64,000 nt of DNA from Planctomycetota bacterium (GCA_029550925.1 JAKPGL010000037.1:1-64000), one strand, 5' to 3'. Positions 34,431 through 45,305 are shown, counted from the first letter of the stretch. The notes: generated by a model from the sequence alone, not told the origin. Numbers and translations: made by a program.

Positions 34431-35387
34431 ATGTCGGAAGAGAATCTGCCGACAATTGACCCAATCCAGGGCGACTACTGGGTCCTGACCGGCCCGACAG
34501 CTAGCGGCAAAACCGATGTCGGCCTGGCCTTGGCGGAATTGCTGGGGGCCGAAATCATCTCCATGGATTCTATGGCGGTTTACCGAGGCATGGACATCGG
34601 CACGGCCAAACCCACAGTCGAGCAGCGCCAGCGGGTCCCGCATCATCTGATCGACCTGGTCGAGCCGCATGAAGAGTTCAGTCTGGCGCAGTATCTCGTA
34701 GCGGCCCATCGGACAGCGGCGGATATACGGGCCAGGGGCCGGACGCCGCTTTTTGTCGGTGGAACGCCGCTTTATTTGAAGGCCCTGCTACGGGGGATTT
34801 TCCAAGGGCCGCCGGCCGACCCGCTCTTTCGCCGCCGGATGTACGAGGAGGCCCAGCGGTTCGGCCACGAGCACCTGCACCGACGATTGGCCGAGGTAGA
34901 TCCGGCTGCCGCCCGGCGTTTGCATCCCCACGACCTGCGGCGGGTAATCCGGGCCTTGGAAGTGTACGAAAAAACCGGCGTTCCAATCAGCACCTGGCAG
35001 CAGCAATTCGACCGCGCCCGGCCTACCGAGCAGTGCCGGGTCTTCGTGCTTCATTGGCCAACCGATCAACTGGCCGAGCGGATCAACCGCCGGGTGGAGG
35101 CCATGTTTGCCGTCGGATTCGTTGAAGAGGTACGGCGGCTTCGGGCCGATCCCCGGGGCCTGGGCAAAACCGCCCGACAGGCGGTCGGCTACCGGGAAGT
35201 GCTGGAATACCTGGAGGGTGTGCGGGACCTGCCAGAGACGATCGCCCTGGTGCAACAGCGGACCCGGCAATTCGCCAAGCGCCAGCGCACCTGGTTCCGC
35301 AGCCTTTCGGAATGCCGATTTATCCCAATGGAAGAGCCGCTAGCGCCGTCCGCCATAGCCCGTCGCATCGCCGCCGAAGGCCTCTAG
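34431..35387 (+). CDS. miaA: tRNA dimethylallyltransferase
   Basis: MiaA adds a dimethylallyl group to N6 of A37 in tRNAs reading U-starting codons. The 318-residue product has the P-loop GPTASGKT (21-28), then IISMDSMAVYRGMDIGTAKP, VPHHLIDLV, and FVGGTPLYLKALLRG, then RVIRALEVYEKTG, and near the end RTRQFAKRQRTWFR. GGAGG lies eight bases before ATG 34431. An ATG nine codons earlier overlaps the amidohydrolase stop (ATGA) but has a weaker ribosome site, so it is the alternative. It ends the plus-strand gene run. Confidence 0.93.
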   Translation: MSEENLPTIDPIQGDYWVLTGPTASGKTDVGLALAELLGAEIISMDSMAVYRGMDIGTAKPTVEQRQRVPHHLIDLVEPHEEFSLAQYLVAAHRTAADIRARGRTPLFVGGTPLYLKALLRGIFQGPPADPLFRRRMYEEAQRFGHEHLHRRLAEVDPAAARRLHPHDLRRVIRALEVYEKTGVPISTWQQQFDRARPTEQCRVFVLHWPTDQLAERINRRVEAMFAVGFVEEVRRLRADPRGLGKTARQAVGYREVLEYLEGVRDLPETIALVQQRTRQFAKRQRTWFRSLSECRFIPMEEPLAPSAIARRIAAEGL

Positions 35388-35450
35388 GGGCGTCGTCTGG
35401 GGTAGGGAAAGGCGGAAATCGCCCCGGAGAGGAAAACGGGAAGCCGAGGG

Positions 35451-37292
35451 CTAATCGGCGGCGGAAGCCACAGATTCTTGGATCGCTTGGGAACGATCTA
35501 CATAATGCGTGTGCAACAAACGATGGGAGAGTTTGCCCAGGGGTTTGTGGAGGAAGTCCTGATAGAGCTGTTGGATTTCGGGATTGAGATGAGATTTGCG
35601 AAGTGGCAGAAGCCGGTCTTCGCGGTTTAGGGCCTGGAGGCGTGCTTGCCGGATGGCCAGATTGGTGGGGACCGGCTGTCCGCCGCCGCCAATACAGCCG
35701 CCTTCACAGGCCATGAATTCGATGAAATGGAATTGGGCAAACTCCCCGCCCTCCCGGACAGACTGGCAGACCTGCCGGGCGTTGCCCAAACCGTGGACCA
35801 CCGCCACCCGCAGCGTCGTACCGTCCAGAGCGATCTGGGCCGTCTTGACTCCTTCCAGTGTTCCGAGGGGTTCAAACTCAAGCTGCGCCAAGGGTTTTCC
35901 GGTGATGACTTCGTAGGCGGTGCGAAGGGCGGCCTCCATCACGCCGCCAGTTCGTCCGAAGATGGTAGCGGCGCCGGTGTATTGGCCCAGAAGTGGATCG
36001 GGGTCTTCTTCTGGCAGCTCGGCCAAGGAGATTTTGGCCATTTTCAGCAGTTTGACGGCCTCCCGACTGGTCAGGACATAATCTACATCGGGGAAACGCT
36101 CCTGGGGTTGTACTCGTCCTAAGTCGCGCCAATAGCGATAGGCGGCGTCCATTTCTTCGCGGGCGGCTTCCGCTTTTTTGGCCGTGCAGGGCATGATCGA
36201 CACGACCACGATCCGCTGAGGCTCGACGCCCAACGCCTGGGCGGCAAAGGTTTTGGCGATCGCCCCGAACATTTGCTGGGGCGACTTGGCAGTCGATAGA
36301 TGCGGCAACAGGTCCGGGTAAAACATTTCGCAATACCGAATCCATCCGGGCGAACAGGACGTAAACATCGGAAGCCGACCGCCGTTTTGGACGCGATGGA
36401 TCAATTCGTGTCCTTCTTCCATGATGGTCAAATCGGCGCTGAAATTGGTATCCCAAACCCGCCGGAAACCCAACCGACGGAAGGCGGCGTAAAGCCTTCG
36501 GGTGGTCAAACTGCCTGGGGGAAGTCCAAACTCCTCACCCAACGTAGCACGAACCGCCGGGGCTACCTGAACCACCACGAACTTTCCCGGGTCATGAAGG
36601 ACTTTCCAAACATCTCCGGTCTGATCCATCTCCCGCATGGCGCCCAACGGACGCGAATACGGGCACAACAGGCATCCCATCAACTGGACAAAGACATTCG
36701 AAACCTTGCGGAACCCCATCGGACAACTGTGGATGCATTGCCCACAACGGGTGCAACGGGCTTCGTCGATGAGGATGCCCTCTTTTTCGTCCAACCGGAG
36801 CGCACCGACGCCTTGGAAATTATTGCAGGTATCGACGCAGGCCTGGCAACGAACACAGAGATTCGGATCATGATAGATGGACGGCCGACTGACGCGCGGC
36901 GTAAGCCGCCACTGAGCACGTTGCTCCCGATCGACAAACCCCGAAGCCTCCGCCTCCAATGCGGCAAACTCCTGACACTGCCGGATAAAATAGCAATGGC
37001 CTTCCTGAAGCAACGAAAGCCTTTCCTCCAGGGCGCTACGGAGCGAAGGCGAATCCGTATGAATCGTCATGCCCTCTTTCACCAGACGATTGCCCACAAG
37101 ATCGAGCGACGTTGTTCGACCGTCCACTTCTACGACATGGATCAGCGGACACCGTGGATTGGAAATATAGCGGACTTCTTCATACCCGGCAGGACGATAG
37201 AAAGGCGGCTTTTGCCAGGCCAACAGTTCCAATAGGGTCAAAGGACGTTCCAGGGCGATAGGCTTTCCGTTCAAGTGGACCATCATGGACAT
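35451..37292 (-). CDS. hydA: [FeFe] hydrogenase large subunit with altered N-terminal cluster sites
   Basis: A monomeric 613-residue [FeFe] hydrogenase. The H-cluster motifs are TSCSPGW (311-317), MPCTAKKAE (Cys369) and EFMACEGGCIGGGGQP (Cys529, Cys533). Two [4Fe-4S] sites are complete: Cys146/149/152/156 and Cys180/183/186/190. The N-terminal [2Fe-2S]-type domain has only Cys48 left in the stretch ISNPRCPLIHVVEVDG, and the His-ligated site reads QEGHCYFIRQCQEF without the usual cysteines. An insert around 195-212 holds CLLC. L1 has Ser314 where the usual motif has a second Cys. It reversibly reduces protons, probably with ferredoxin as donor. It has its own promoter next to the maturase operon. 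Confidence 0.9.
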   Translation of the reverse strand: MSMMVHLNGKPIALERPLTLLELLAWQKPPFYRPAGYEEVRYISNPRCPLIHVVEVDGRTTSLDLVGNRLVKEGMTIHTDSPSLRSALEERLSLLQEGHCYFIRQCQEFAALEAEASGFVDREQRAQWRLTPRVSRPSIYHDPNLCVRCQACVDTCNNFQGVGALRLDEKEGILIDEARCTRCGQCIHSCPMGFRKVSNVFVQLMGCLLCPYSRPLGAMREMDQTGDVWKVLHDPGKFVVVQVAPAVRATLGEEFGLPPGSLTTRRLYAAFRRLGFRRVWDTNFSADLTIMEEGHELIHRVQNGGRLPMFTSCSPGWIRYCEMFYPDLLPHLSTAKSPQQMFGAIAKTFAAQALGVEPQRIVVVSIMPCTAKKAEAAREEMDAAYRYWRDLGRVQPQERFPDVDYVLTSREAVKLLKMAKISLAELPEEDPDPLLGQYTGAATIFGRTGGVMEAALRTAYEVITGKPLAQLEFEPLGTLEGVKTAQIALDGTTLRVAVVHGLGNARQVCQSVREGGEFAQFHFIEFMACEGGCIGGGGQPVPTNLAIRQARLQALNREDRLLPLRKSHLNPEIQQLYQDFLHKPLGKLSHRLLHTHYVDRSQAIQESVASAAD

Positions 37293-37339
37293 GGTGGTAT
37301 GTTCCTTTTTACCGGAGGATGAAGTTTTCGTGGAGTGAG

Positions 37340-37364
37340 TATTACAAAATCAAAAAACGTAATA
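37340..37364 (-). promoter_or_regulatory. Shared hyd operator, hydA copy
   Basis: On the minus strand the 25 bases read TATTACG, eleven bases, TGTAATA, beginning five bases after the -10 box of hydA. The same spacing and ends occur 41521-41545 in front of hydE. The position at the transcription start suggests a repressor site. Confidence 0.65.
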
Positions 37365-37369
37365 TCGTA

Positions 37370-37397
37370 ATTTTACGCAAATGAGATTTCCTGTCAA
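37370..37397 (-). promoter_or_regulatory. hydA promoter
   Basis: Minus strand: TTGACA (37397-37392), 16-base spacer, TAAAAT (37375-37370). This is a near-consensus housekeeping promoter. The leader of about 70 bases ends in AAAGGA ten bases before the hydA ATG. Confidence 0.8.
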
Positions 37398-37430
37398 TGT
37401 GATTGGGGACGAAAAACGGACCCCGCCCCT

Positions 37431-38786
37431 CTACCGAGAGCCGTCATAATCTCCTGAGACCGATGGCGAAACGTCTTCGGCGTGGTTTAGCCGGTCTGGG
37501 GCGTTGGGAGAGACGCTGGAGACGAACCGGCCAGCCCGATGCCTTGAGGCCGGCGGCGATTGTCTTTGGCTATTGTAGGCTGCCAGGGCTTCGGGAAATG
37601 GCCTCAACACCCGGTCGGCCAACCCCAGACAGTGGGCAATGGTCATGCCGTAGTTGGAAATCGGCGTTCCGGACTGTTGGCCGCGAAGTAGGCGGGTGAG
37701 CATTTCGCGTCGGGTAAACATGCAGGCGCCGCAATGGACCACCAGGCGATAGGGACTCAGGTCGGCGGGAAAATCATGGCCTTGGACGGTCTGGAAGTGC
37801 AAAGGACCGCCGACGTACTGGCTGAGCCAGCGGGGGATTTTCACCCGTCCGATGTCGTCGCCGATCGGATGATGGGAGCAGGCTTCGGCCACCAGGACGC
37901 GATCTCCGGGCCGGAGCCGGTCGATGGCCGCCGTTGCCGCCGCCAATAGGGGAAGATCGCCTTTCTGTCGGGCCATCAGGATGGAAAAGGTCGTCAGGGG
38001 GACGGACTCGGGGGTGGATGCCGCTACGTGCTCGAGGGCCTGGGAGTCGGTAACTACCAGAGCGGGGGGGCGGTTCAACCGGTGTAAGGCCTGAGGCAAA
38101 TCTCGCTCCTTGACCACCAAACAATACGCCTCCCCGTCCAAAACATCTCGGATGACTTGTACCTGGGGGAGGATGAGACGTCCTTTGGGCGCCTCCAGAT
38201 CGATCGGCGTCACCAGCACCGCCAATTCGCCGGGCGGCGTCAGGTCGGCCACAAGCGGCGGCGGATGTAAAAAGTCCTCCGGCGCCATGCGAATCAACGC
38301 CTCCCGCACTTCCAAAATGCCTTGGCCTTGCGAGGCGATCGTCTCGACAAATGGCACGCCCTCCTCTCGAAGTCGGCGTTGCACCTGCGCAGACGGCGGC
38401 GAACGATCCACTTTGTTGAACACGACCAGCACTGGCCTACGCCGACGTTGCAACTCCTGCAGAATTTCTTCTTCCCACGGCGTCCATCGGTCCGATTCGA
38501 CCACCAGCAGACCAACGTCGATACGGTCGAGAATGCGGCGAGTTTTTTCGATCCGTTTTTGTCCCAGCAGACCTTCGTCGTCCAGACCGGCCGTGTCGAT
38601 CCAAAGCACCGGCCCCAACGGGAGAAGTTCCATCGGCTTTTCCACCGGATCGGTCGTTGTGCCGGGCGTTTCGGAAACAATGGAGACCTCTTGCCGGGTG
38701 ATCGCATTCAGCAGCGACGACTTCCCGACATTGCGTCGGCCAAAAAGCCCAATGTGCAGGCGCAATCCCTTGGGTGTATGTTGCAT
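37431..38786 (-). CDS. hydF: [FeFe] hydrogenase maturation GTPase
   Basis: HydF carries the assembled diiron subcluster and delivers it to apo-HydA. The 451-residue protein has a GTPase domain (G1 GRRNVGKSS, residues 16-24; TPGTTTDPV; WIDTAGLDDEG; NKVD), a dimerisation part, and a C-terminal cluster domain with ACSHHPIGDDIGRVKIP near 300 and HCGACMFTRREM near 350, which bind the [4Fe-4S] cluster. GAGGT lies about ten bases before the ATG. It is the third gene of the hydE-hydG-hydF run, 60 bases after hydG. The C-terminus is longer than usual, with a Ser/Arg-rich tail. Confidence 0.93.
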   Translation of the reverse strand: MQHTPKGLRLHIGLFGRRNVGKSSLLNAITRQEVSIVSETPGTTTDPVEKPMELLPLGPVLWIDTAGLDDEGLLGQKRIEKTRRILDRIDVGLLVVESDRWTPWEEEILQELQRRRRPVLVVFNKVDRSPPSAQVQRRLREEGVPFVETIASQGQGILEVREALIRMAPEDFLHPPPLVADLTPPGELAVLVTPIDLEAPKGRLILPQVQVIRDVLDGEAYCLVVKERDLPQALHRLNRPPALVVTDSQALEHVAASTPESVPLTTFSILMARQKGDLPLLAAATAAIDRLRPGDRVLVAEACSHHPIGDDIGRVKIPRWLSQYVGGPLHFQTVQGHDFPADLSPYRLVVHCGACMFTRREMLTRLLRGQQSGTPISNYGMTIAHCLGLADRVLRPFPEALAAYNSQRQSPPASRHRAGRFVSSVSPNAPDRLNHAEDVSPSVSGDYDGSR

Positions 38787-38846
38787 TGGCGCTGTTACCT
38801 CGGTAGAGGGAATCGATTTTCGCTGTTTTGCCCCAACAGCAGCGAG

Positions 38847-40271
38847 TTAAAAACGGACGTCCCGCTCCTGATCTTCAGCGATCCGACGGAGCCGGTCGAT
38901 CAGCATTTGTTTTCGCGGACTGGGAGGAATCTTTTCCAATTCCTGCTGGATGACGGTTTGTCCGAGCCGCCGCGTCTCCGGAGAGGCATAGTCCTGGAGA
39001 TATTCCATCAAGGTGCAAAGGGCGTTGGGTGTGCAAAAATCTCGAATAAATCCAGGGATGGCGAATTCCATGAAATGTTCGCCGGTTCGGCCTAGCCGAT
39101 AGCAAGCCGTGCAAAAACTCGGAATATCTCCTTCCCGCAACAACTCTCGGATGACCTCGTCCAACGAACGTACATCGCCTAAAAGGAATTGTTCTCGGTC
39201 CATCTGCTGGGCGTCAGCGGTTTCGGTATAACCGGCTAGCTCGATCCGGCTGCCGGCGTCGATCTGGGAGACGCCAAACCGCATCACTTCCCGCCGGATT
39301 TCCGGACGCTCTCGGGCCGTCAAAATCAGCCCGGTATAAGGGACCGCCAGGCGCAAAATCGCCACCAATCGTTTAAAATCCCCATCGCTGACTCGATGGG
39401 GCCATTGCCTGGTTACCCCTTGGGCCGGTTGCAGACGTGGGAAACTGATCGTATGTGGTCCACACCCGTAATGCTTCTGAAGATGCCGGGCATGGCAGAC
39501 CAACCCTAACAGTTCAAACCGCCAATCATACAGGCCAAATAAGACCCCAAGGCCCACATCGTCGCAGCCGGCCTCCATGGCGCGGGCCAGGGCGTCCAAC
39601 CGCCAGAAATAGTCCCCCTTGGGCGTGGACGGTGGATGCACCTCGGCATACGTCGCACGATGATAGGTTTCCTGAAAGACCTGGTACGTCCCAATGCCTG
39701 CGGCCTTGACCACTCGATATCCTTCATGATCCAACGGCGCGGCGTTGATATTCACGCGGCGGATTTCTCCACGCCCGCTTCGGGTCGCATACACCTGCCG
39801 CACACACTCCGCAATGAACGATGGACTATACCGCGGATGTTCGCCAAAGACTAAAATCAGCCGCTTGTGCCCCCTATCCTCTAACGCCTGCACCTGCCGT
39901 CGAATCTCCTCGAAGGTGAGCGTCCTACGAACCTGATCCGCATTGGATCGGCGGAACCCGCAGTATTGACAATCATTCACGCATTCGTTACCGACATACA
40001 ACGGGGCAAAAAGAACAATCCGATTGCCATAGACCTCGCGCTTCAATCGCCGGGCGGTTTCCAAAATCTCTTCTACCAGTTCCGGATCGTCGGCCTTTAG
40101 TAGCACGGCGGTTTCTTCCGGATCGAGCGGCTGTTTGGCCAGACTTTTCGCCAATACCTCCTGCACCTGACGGCGATCCACTTGCCCTTCCAAAAGATGA
40201 TGCAGATACGCTTCGTCAATAAAATCGTAGGCGCTTTCGCTAAGTCGGCCTAGCGTCCGAGTGCAAGCCAT
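38847..40271 (-). CDS. hydG: [FeFe] hydrogenase maturase, tyrosine lyase
   Basis: HydG is a radical SAM enzyme that cleaves tyrosine to give CO and cyanide for the H-cluster. The 474 residues, typical length, show the radical SAM cysteines Cys97, Cys101 and Cys104 in NECVNDCQYCGF and the auxiliary cluster region CTACYRLGRTGEHFMEFAIPG near the C-terminus. Other marks are VFGEHPRY, VNINAAPLDHEG and GVLFGLYDW. The ribosome site AAAGGAGGT before ATG 40271 is nearly ideal. A longer frame upstream overlaps hydE and is not the start. It follows hydE after 19 bases. Confidence 0.95.
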   Translation of the reverse strand: MACTRTLGRLSESAYDFIDEAYLHHLLEGQVDRRQVQEVLAKSLAKQPLDPEETAVLLKADDPELVEEILETARRLKREVYGNRIVLFAPLYVGNECVNDCQYCGFRRSNADQVRRTLTFEEIRRQVQALEDRGHKRLILVFGEHPRYSPSFIAECVRQVYATRSGRGEIRRVNINAAPLDHEGYRVVKAAGIGTYQVFQETYHRATYAEVHPPSTPKGDYFWRLDALARAMEAGCDDVGLGVLFGLYDWRFELLGLVCHARHLQKHYGCGPHTISFPRLQPAQGVTRQWPHRVSDGDFKRLVAILRLAVPYTGLILTARERPEIRREVMRFGVSQIDAGSRIELAGYTETADAQQMDREQFLLGDVRSLDEVIRELLREGDIPSFCTACYRLGRTGEHFMEFAIPGFIRDFCTPNALCTLMEYLQDYASPETRRLGQTVIQQELEKIPPSPRKQMLIDRLRRIAEDQERDVRF

Positions 40272-40290
40272 GAGTACCTCCTTTCGACGC

Positions 40291-41373
40291 CTAAGAGGCG
40301 ACAACTTGGCAACGGATACGGTAGTTCGGCGAATCGCCGCGTCCTCGGCCAGGGTAACGGCCCAACTCGGCCAGAAAGGCGTCCAAACCCGCCGGGTCGT
40401 CGCCGATCGGCTGCCCTTTGTGAGGATAGATCTCATACAGCCGACGATAGGCAGGCGGCGTCAGATTGGGCATCAGCACGTTAGCGCCCCGCTGCAACCC
40501 CAATCGCCGACCACGCTGGCCGCCTTGGACTCCCAAAGCCGTTGTGGCCGGGATGTTCGCCCTGGGGCAGACCAACCGTGCCAAGGCAATCACTTTGTAT
40601 GTCATTTCTTCCCCCGCCGGCGTCTGATGACCCGGAGAGGCTACCGGCCAGGCCGATCGGTCGGCTAAGGGGGTCTCCGGATGCACTAAATACGGCCCAA
40701 CGCCGATCATGTCCAAATCCAATCGGGCAAACCAGCGAATGTCCTCGGCCAAATCCTCATACGTCTGCCCAGGCAACCCGATCAACACACCGCTGCCTAC
40801 CTCATAACCGATTTGCCGCAACTGCTTCAATAGCCTCAATCTCGGATGTTCCTCTGCACGCGGCCCATACGCCGACGGCTCTTCACCCTGGGGCGGGTGC
40901 AACCGTCGAAATAGCGCCGGATTGGATGTCTCGAACCGAAGAAAGTACCGGTCCGCTCCCGCCCGCCGCCACCGGATCAATTCTTCCTCGGTCCGTTCGC
41001 CTAGACTCAGCGTTACCGCCACCGGCGTCGCCGATTTAATCCGTTCGATCAGCCGTGCTACCCGATCTCCGGTCCACCACGGGTCCTCGCCCGACTGAAG
41101 CACCACCGTCCCATAACCACGATTCACTGCTATTCGGACGCAGCTCATGATTTCTTCGTCCGAAAGCCGATACCGCGGCAAATTGTTCCGTCCCCGCCGC
41201 AGCCCACAATAAGCACATTGACGGACGCAATGGTTCGATATTTCGATCAATCCGCGCAGATGGACCTCCGGCCCAACGTGTTGCTGGCGAGTCTGGTCCG
41301 CCCGTTGCCATAACTCCGATAGTCGCTCTTGGTCCGATTCCCGAAGCCACTGAAGAATCTCCTGTCCGTCCAT
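40291..41373 (-). CDS. hydE: [FeFe] hydrogenase maturase, radical SAM HydE
   Basis: HydE is the third maturase, a radical SAM enzyme helping build the azadithiolate bridge. The 360-residue product has Cys49, Cys53 and Cys56 in ISNHCVRQCAYCGLRR, then GTVVLQSGEDPWWT, LRFETSNPALFRRLHP, GSGVLIGLPGQTYEDLAED and MIGVGPYLVHPETPL. GGAAGGG lies ten bases before the ATG. It is first in the operon, about 170 bases behind a strong promoter with an operator over the transcription start. Confidence 0.94.
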   Translation of the reverse strand: MDGQEILQWLRESDQERLSELWQRADQTRQQHVGPEVHLRGLIEISNHCVRQCAYCGLRRGRNNLPRYRLSDEEIMSCVRIAVNRGYGTVVLQSGEDPWWTGDRVARLIERIKSATPVAVTLSLGERTEEELIRWRRAGADRYFLRFETSNPALFRRLHPPQGEEPSAYGPRAEEHPRLRLLKQLRQIGYEVGSGVLIGLPGQTYEDLAEDIRWFARLDLDMIGVGPYLVHPETPLADRSAWPVASPGHQTPAGEEMTYKVIALARLVCPRANIPATTALGVQGGQRGRRLGLQRGANVLMPNLTPPAYRRLYEIYPHKGQPIGDDPAGLDAFLAELGRYPGRGRGDSPNYRIRCQVVAS

Positions 41374-41520
41374 ACCGCATCATCCCTTCCGCCGCCCATA
41401 GGGCGTCCCCTCCTTTCTCTCGCCGCCAATCGGCAGGTTCCTTTTACGGCCGGGAGGGTAGAAACATCCGGCGCCCACCGGCAGGACCGATAGGGGAAAC
41501 CGGGGGAAAGCATCGCTGGA

Positions 41521-41545
41521 TATTACGATTTTAGAAATCGTAATA
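41521..41545 (-). promoter_or_regulatory. Shared hyd operator, hydE copy (perfect palindrome)
   Basis: TATTACGATTT and AAATCGTAATA form a perfect 11-bp inverted repeat with a three-base centre. It begins seven bases after the hydE -10 box. Outer ends and length are the same as in the hydA copy at 37340-37364. Confidence 0.75.
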
Positions 41546-41552
41546 CTATTTC

Positions 41553-41580
41553 ATTATAGAATGAGACGCTAAAGAGTCAA
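41553..41580 (-). promoter_or_regulatory. hydE-hydG-hydF promoter
   Basis: Minus strand: TTGACT (41580-41575), 16-base spacer, perfect TATAAT (41558-41553). The same spacer length as in the hydA promoter. With an operator at the start site, strong expression relieved by a signal is the likely logic. Confidence 0.85.
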
Positions 41581-41608
41581 GGATCGCCAAAAACCACTCC
41601 AGAGAAGA

Positions 41609-43681
<2,073 letters not shown>

Positions 43682-44027
43682 TACCGAATTACCTCCTGCC
43701 CCCGGAAAGTACCGGCCTAGCATCTGGGAAATTTTTCCGGGGGTTCTATGATCTATCCTATCGGGTTCGGCGTGGAGGGGGAATTGGAAAAGGGATAAGC
43801 GGACGGAAATAGCCTTCTGCAGAGGGGTAATGGGTAATTAATTGGTGGGGCAGGATAAGGCGCCCGTTTTCTCAGTTTTTCAAAATTTTCGGTTTTGCCT
43901 CTTGCCAAGGGAAGTGGGAAAAGGCAAAATAAACTAGGTATCTGTGGGGAGAATGCCCGGCCGAAGCCGATCCATACCAAGCCGGGCCTGAACTCCCCGG
44001 TTGATCGATGTAGGAGAAGAGCGGACG

Positions 44028-44111
44028 ATGCACAGTCTCCGGCCTGCTACCTTTGGGTTCTACTTTTATTTTTATAGCCCGCCGGGTCGCGGGGCCGGAG
44101 GAGGTCTGTAG
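44028..44111 (+). CDS. Phe/Tyr-rich leader peptide of the DAHP-synthase attenuator
   Basis: A 27-codon reading frame starts at ATG 44028 with AGGAGA ten bases upstream and ends at TAG 44109. Residues 9-16 read FGFYFYFY: seven of eight are Phe or Tyr, the end-products of the pathway that the next gene starts. A pro/gly-rich tail follows. This is the hallmark of attenuation leaders such as pheL and trpL. It was too short for ordinary gene calling. The stop codon lies just before the hairpins described next, so ribosome position could decide which hairpin forms. Confidence 0.85.
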   Translation: MHSLRPATFGFYFYFYSPPGRGAGGGL

Positions 44112-44149
44112 CCGATAAAAACCTTCTACCAAGACCTAAAAAAGCCCCG
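44090..44149 (+). promoter_or_regulatory. Antiterminator helix of the DAHP-synthase attenuator
   Basis: CGGGGC at 44090-44095 can pair with GCCCCG at 44144-44149, and nested within it AGGTCT (44102-44107) pairs with AGACCT (44132-44137). This takes up the left arm of the terminator. A ribosome stalled on the Phe/Tyr codons (44052-44075) leaves it free; a ribosome at the stop codon (44109-44111) covers its left part. Confidence 0.7.
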
Positions 44150-44182
44150 AGACCCGTAAGGTTCTCGGGGCTTTTTGTTTTT
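44139..44182 (+). terminator. Attenuator terminator in the DAHP-synthase leader
   Basis: AAAAAGCCCCGAGA (44139-44152) and TCTCGGGGCTTTTT (44163-44176) make a perfect 14-bp stem with a ten-base loop, followed by GTTTTT. It lies 28 bases past the leader-peptide stop and about 75 bases before the DAHP-synthase ATG. Confidence 0.9.
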
Positions 44183-44255
44183 ACTGCCACAGAAATCGGT
44201 CCAAACAGTTTTTCCCCAAGTCCTTGGAAGCCTTTTACCATGGGAGGACGTAGCG

Positions 44256-45305
44256 ATGATCGTTGTGATGAGGACGGATGCCACGCCAGAGCAGATTCAG
44301 CATGTGATCCAACTGGTGCAACAGTTGGGCATGAAGGCCCATCCGATTTACGGGACGGAACGGACGGTGATCGCCGCCATTGGGTCCAAACGGGATGAAT
44401 ATCGGCAGTCGTTGGCCAGTAGTCCCGGCGTGGATTCGGTGGTGCCGATCTTGGCCCCCTACAAGGTGGCTAGCCTGGAGGTCAAGCGAGAGCGGACCGT
44501 GGTACGGGTTGGGCCGTTGTGGGTCGGCAATAGCCATCTGGGCATTATTGCCGGACCGTGTTCTGTAGAAAGCGAAGAGCAGACGCTGGCCACTGCCCGG
44601 GCCGTCAAAGCAGCCGGGGCCACCGCCCTACGCGGCGGAGCGTTCAAACCTCGGACCAGTCCCTATAGCTTCCAAGGACTCAAAGAGGATGGGTTGAAGA
44701 TTTTGGCGACGGCTCGGGCCGAGACCGGACTACCGATTGTAACCGAAGTGATGGCCGCCACCGATGTCGAACTGGTCGCCTCGTATGCCGATCTGTTGCA
44801 GATCGGCGCCCGGAACATGCAGAACTATCGGCTTTTGGAAGAGGCCGGCCAGAGCGGCAAACCGGTGCTTTTGAAACGAGGGCCAGCGGCCACCTTGGAA
44901 GAACTGCTCCTGGCCGCCGAGTATATCCTGAACACCGGTAACCAGCAGGTGATCCTTTGCGAGCGTGGCATCCGGACCTTTGAGACCCATACTCGTTACA
45001 CGCTGCCGCTGGCGAGCGTGCCCTGGCTGCATCAGCATACACACTTGCCGATCATTGTCGATCCGAGCCATGGGACCGGCCATACGGCCCTGGTGCCGGA
45101 CATGGCCGCCGCCGCGGTAGCTGCCGGTGCGGACGGCCTGATCATCGAAGTCCACCCCAACCCCGAAACCGCCCTGAGCGACGGGTACCAATCGCTCACC
45201 TTCCAGCAGTTCGCCGAGACGATGGACCTGGTACGCCGGGTGGCCGAGGCTGTCGGCAAACAGATCAACGCCCCGGAACCCGCCGAGGCCATCTGCCTGC
45301 CGTAA
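44256..45305 (+). CDS. aroF: 3-deoxy-7-phosphoheptulonate (DAHP) synthase, type I-beta with N-terminal regulatory domain
   Basis: The enzyme joins phosphoenolpyruvate and erythrose 4-phosphate as the first step of aromatic synthesis. The 349 residues have an N-terminal ferredoxin-like regulatory domain ([20 protein letters not shown] to about 70), as in Thermotoga DAHPS, then the barrel with [47 protein letters not shown] and [17 protein letters not shown] lies about eight bases before ATG 44256. A Phe/Tyr leader and attenuator precede it, so transcription is likely controlled by charged tRNA-Phe and tRNA-Tyr, while the ferredoxin-like domain probably allows allosteric control by the same amino acids. 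Confidence 0.94.
   Translation: MIVVMRTDATPEQIQHVIQLVQQLGMKAHPIYGTERTVIAAIGSKRDEYRQSLASSPGVDSVVPILAPYKVASLEVKRERTVVRVGPLWVGNSHLGIIAGPCSVESEEQTLATARAVKAAGATALRGGAFKPRTSPYSFQGLKEDGLKILATARAETGLPIVTEVMAATDVELVASYADLLQIGARNMQNYRLLEEAGQSGKPVLLKRGPAATLEELLLAAEYILNTGNQQVILCERGIRTFETHTRYTLPLASVPWLHQHTHLPIIVDPSHGTGHTALVPDMAAAAVAAGADGLIIEVHPNPETALSDGYQSLTFQQFAETMDLVRRVAEAVGKQINAPEPAEAICLP

Noticed and set aside
43921-44138. T-box riboswitch as the explanation for the aroF leader
   Set aside because: No T-box sequence or specifier stem; the leader peptide and nested antiterminator explain the region better.
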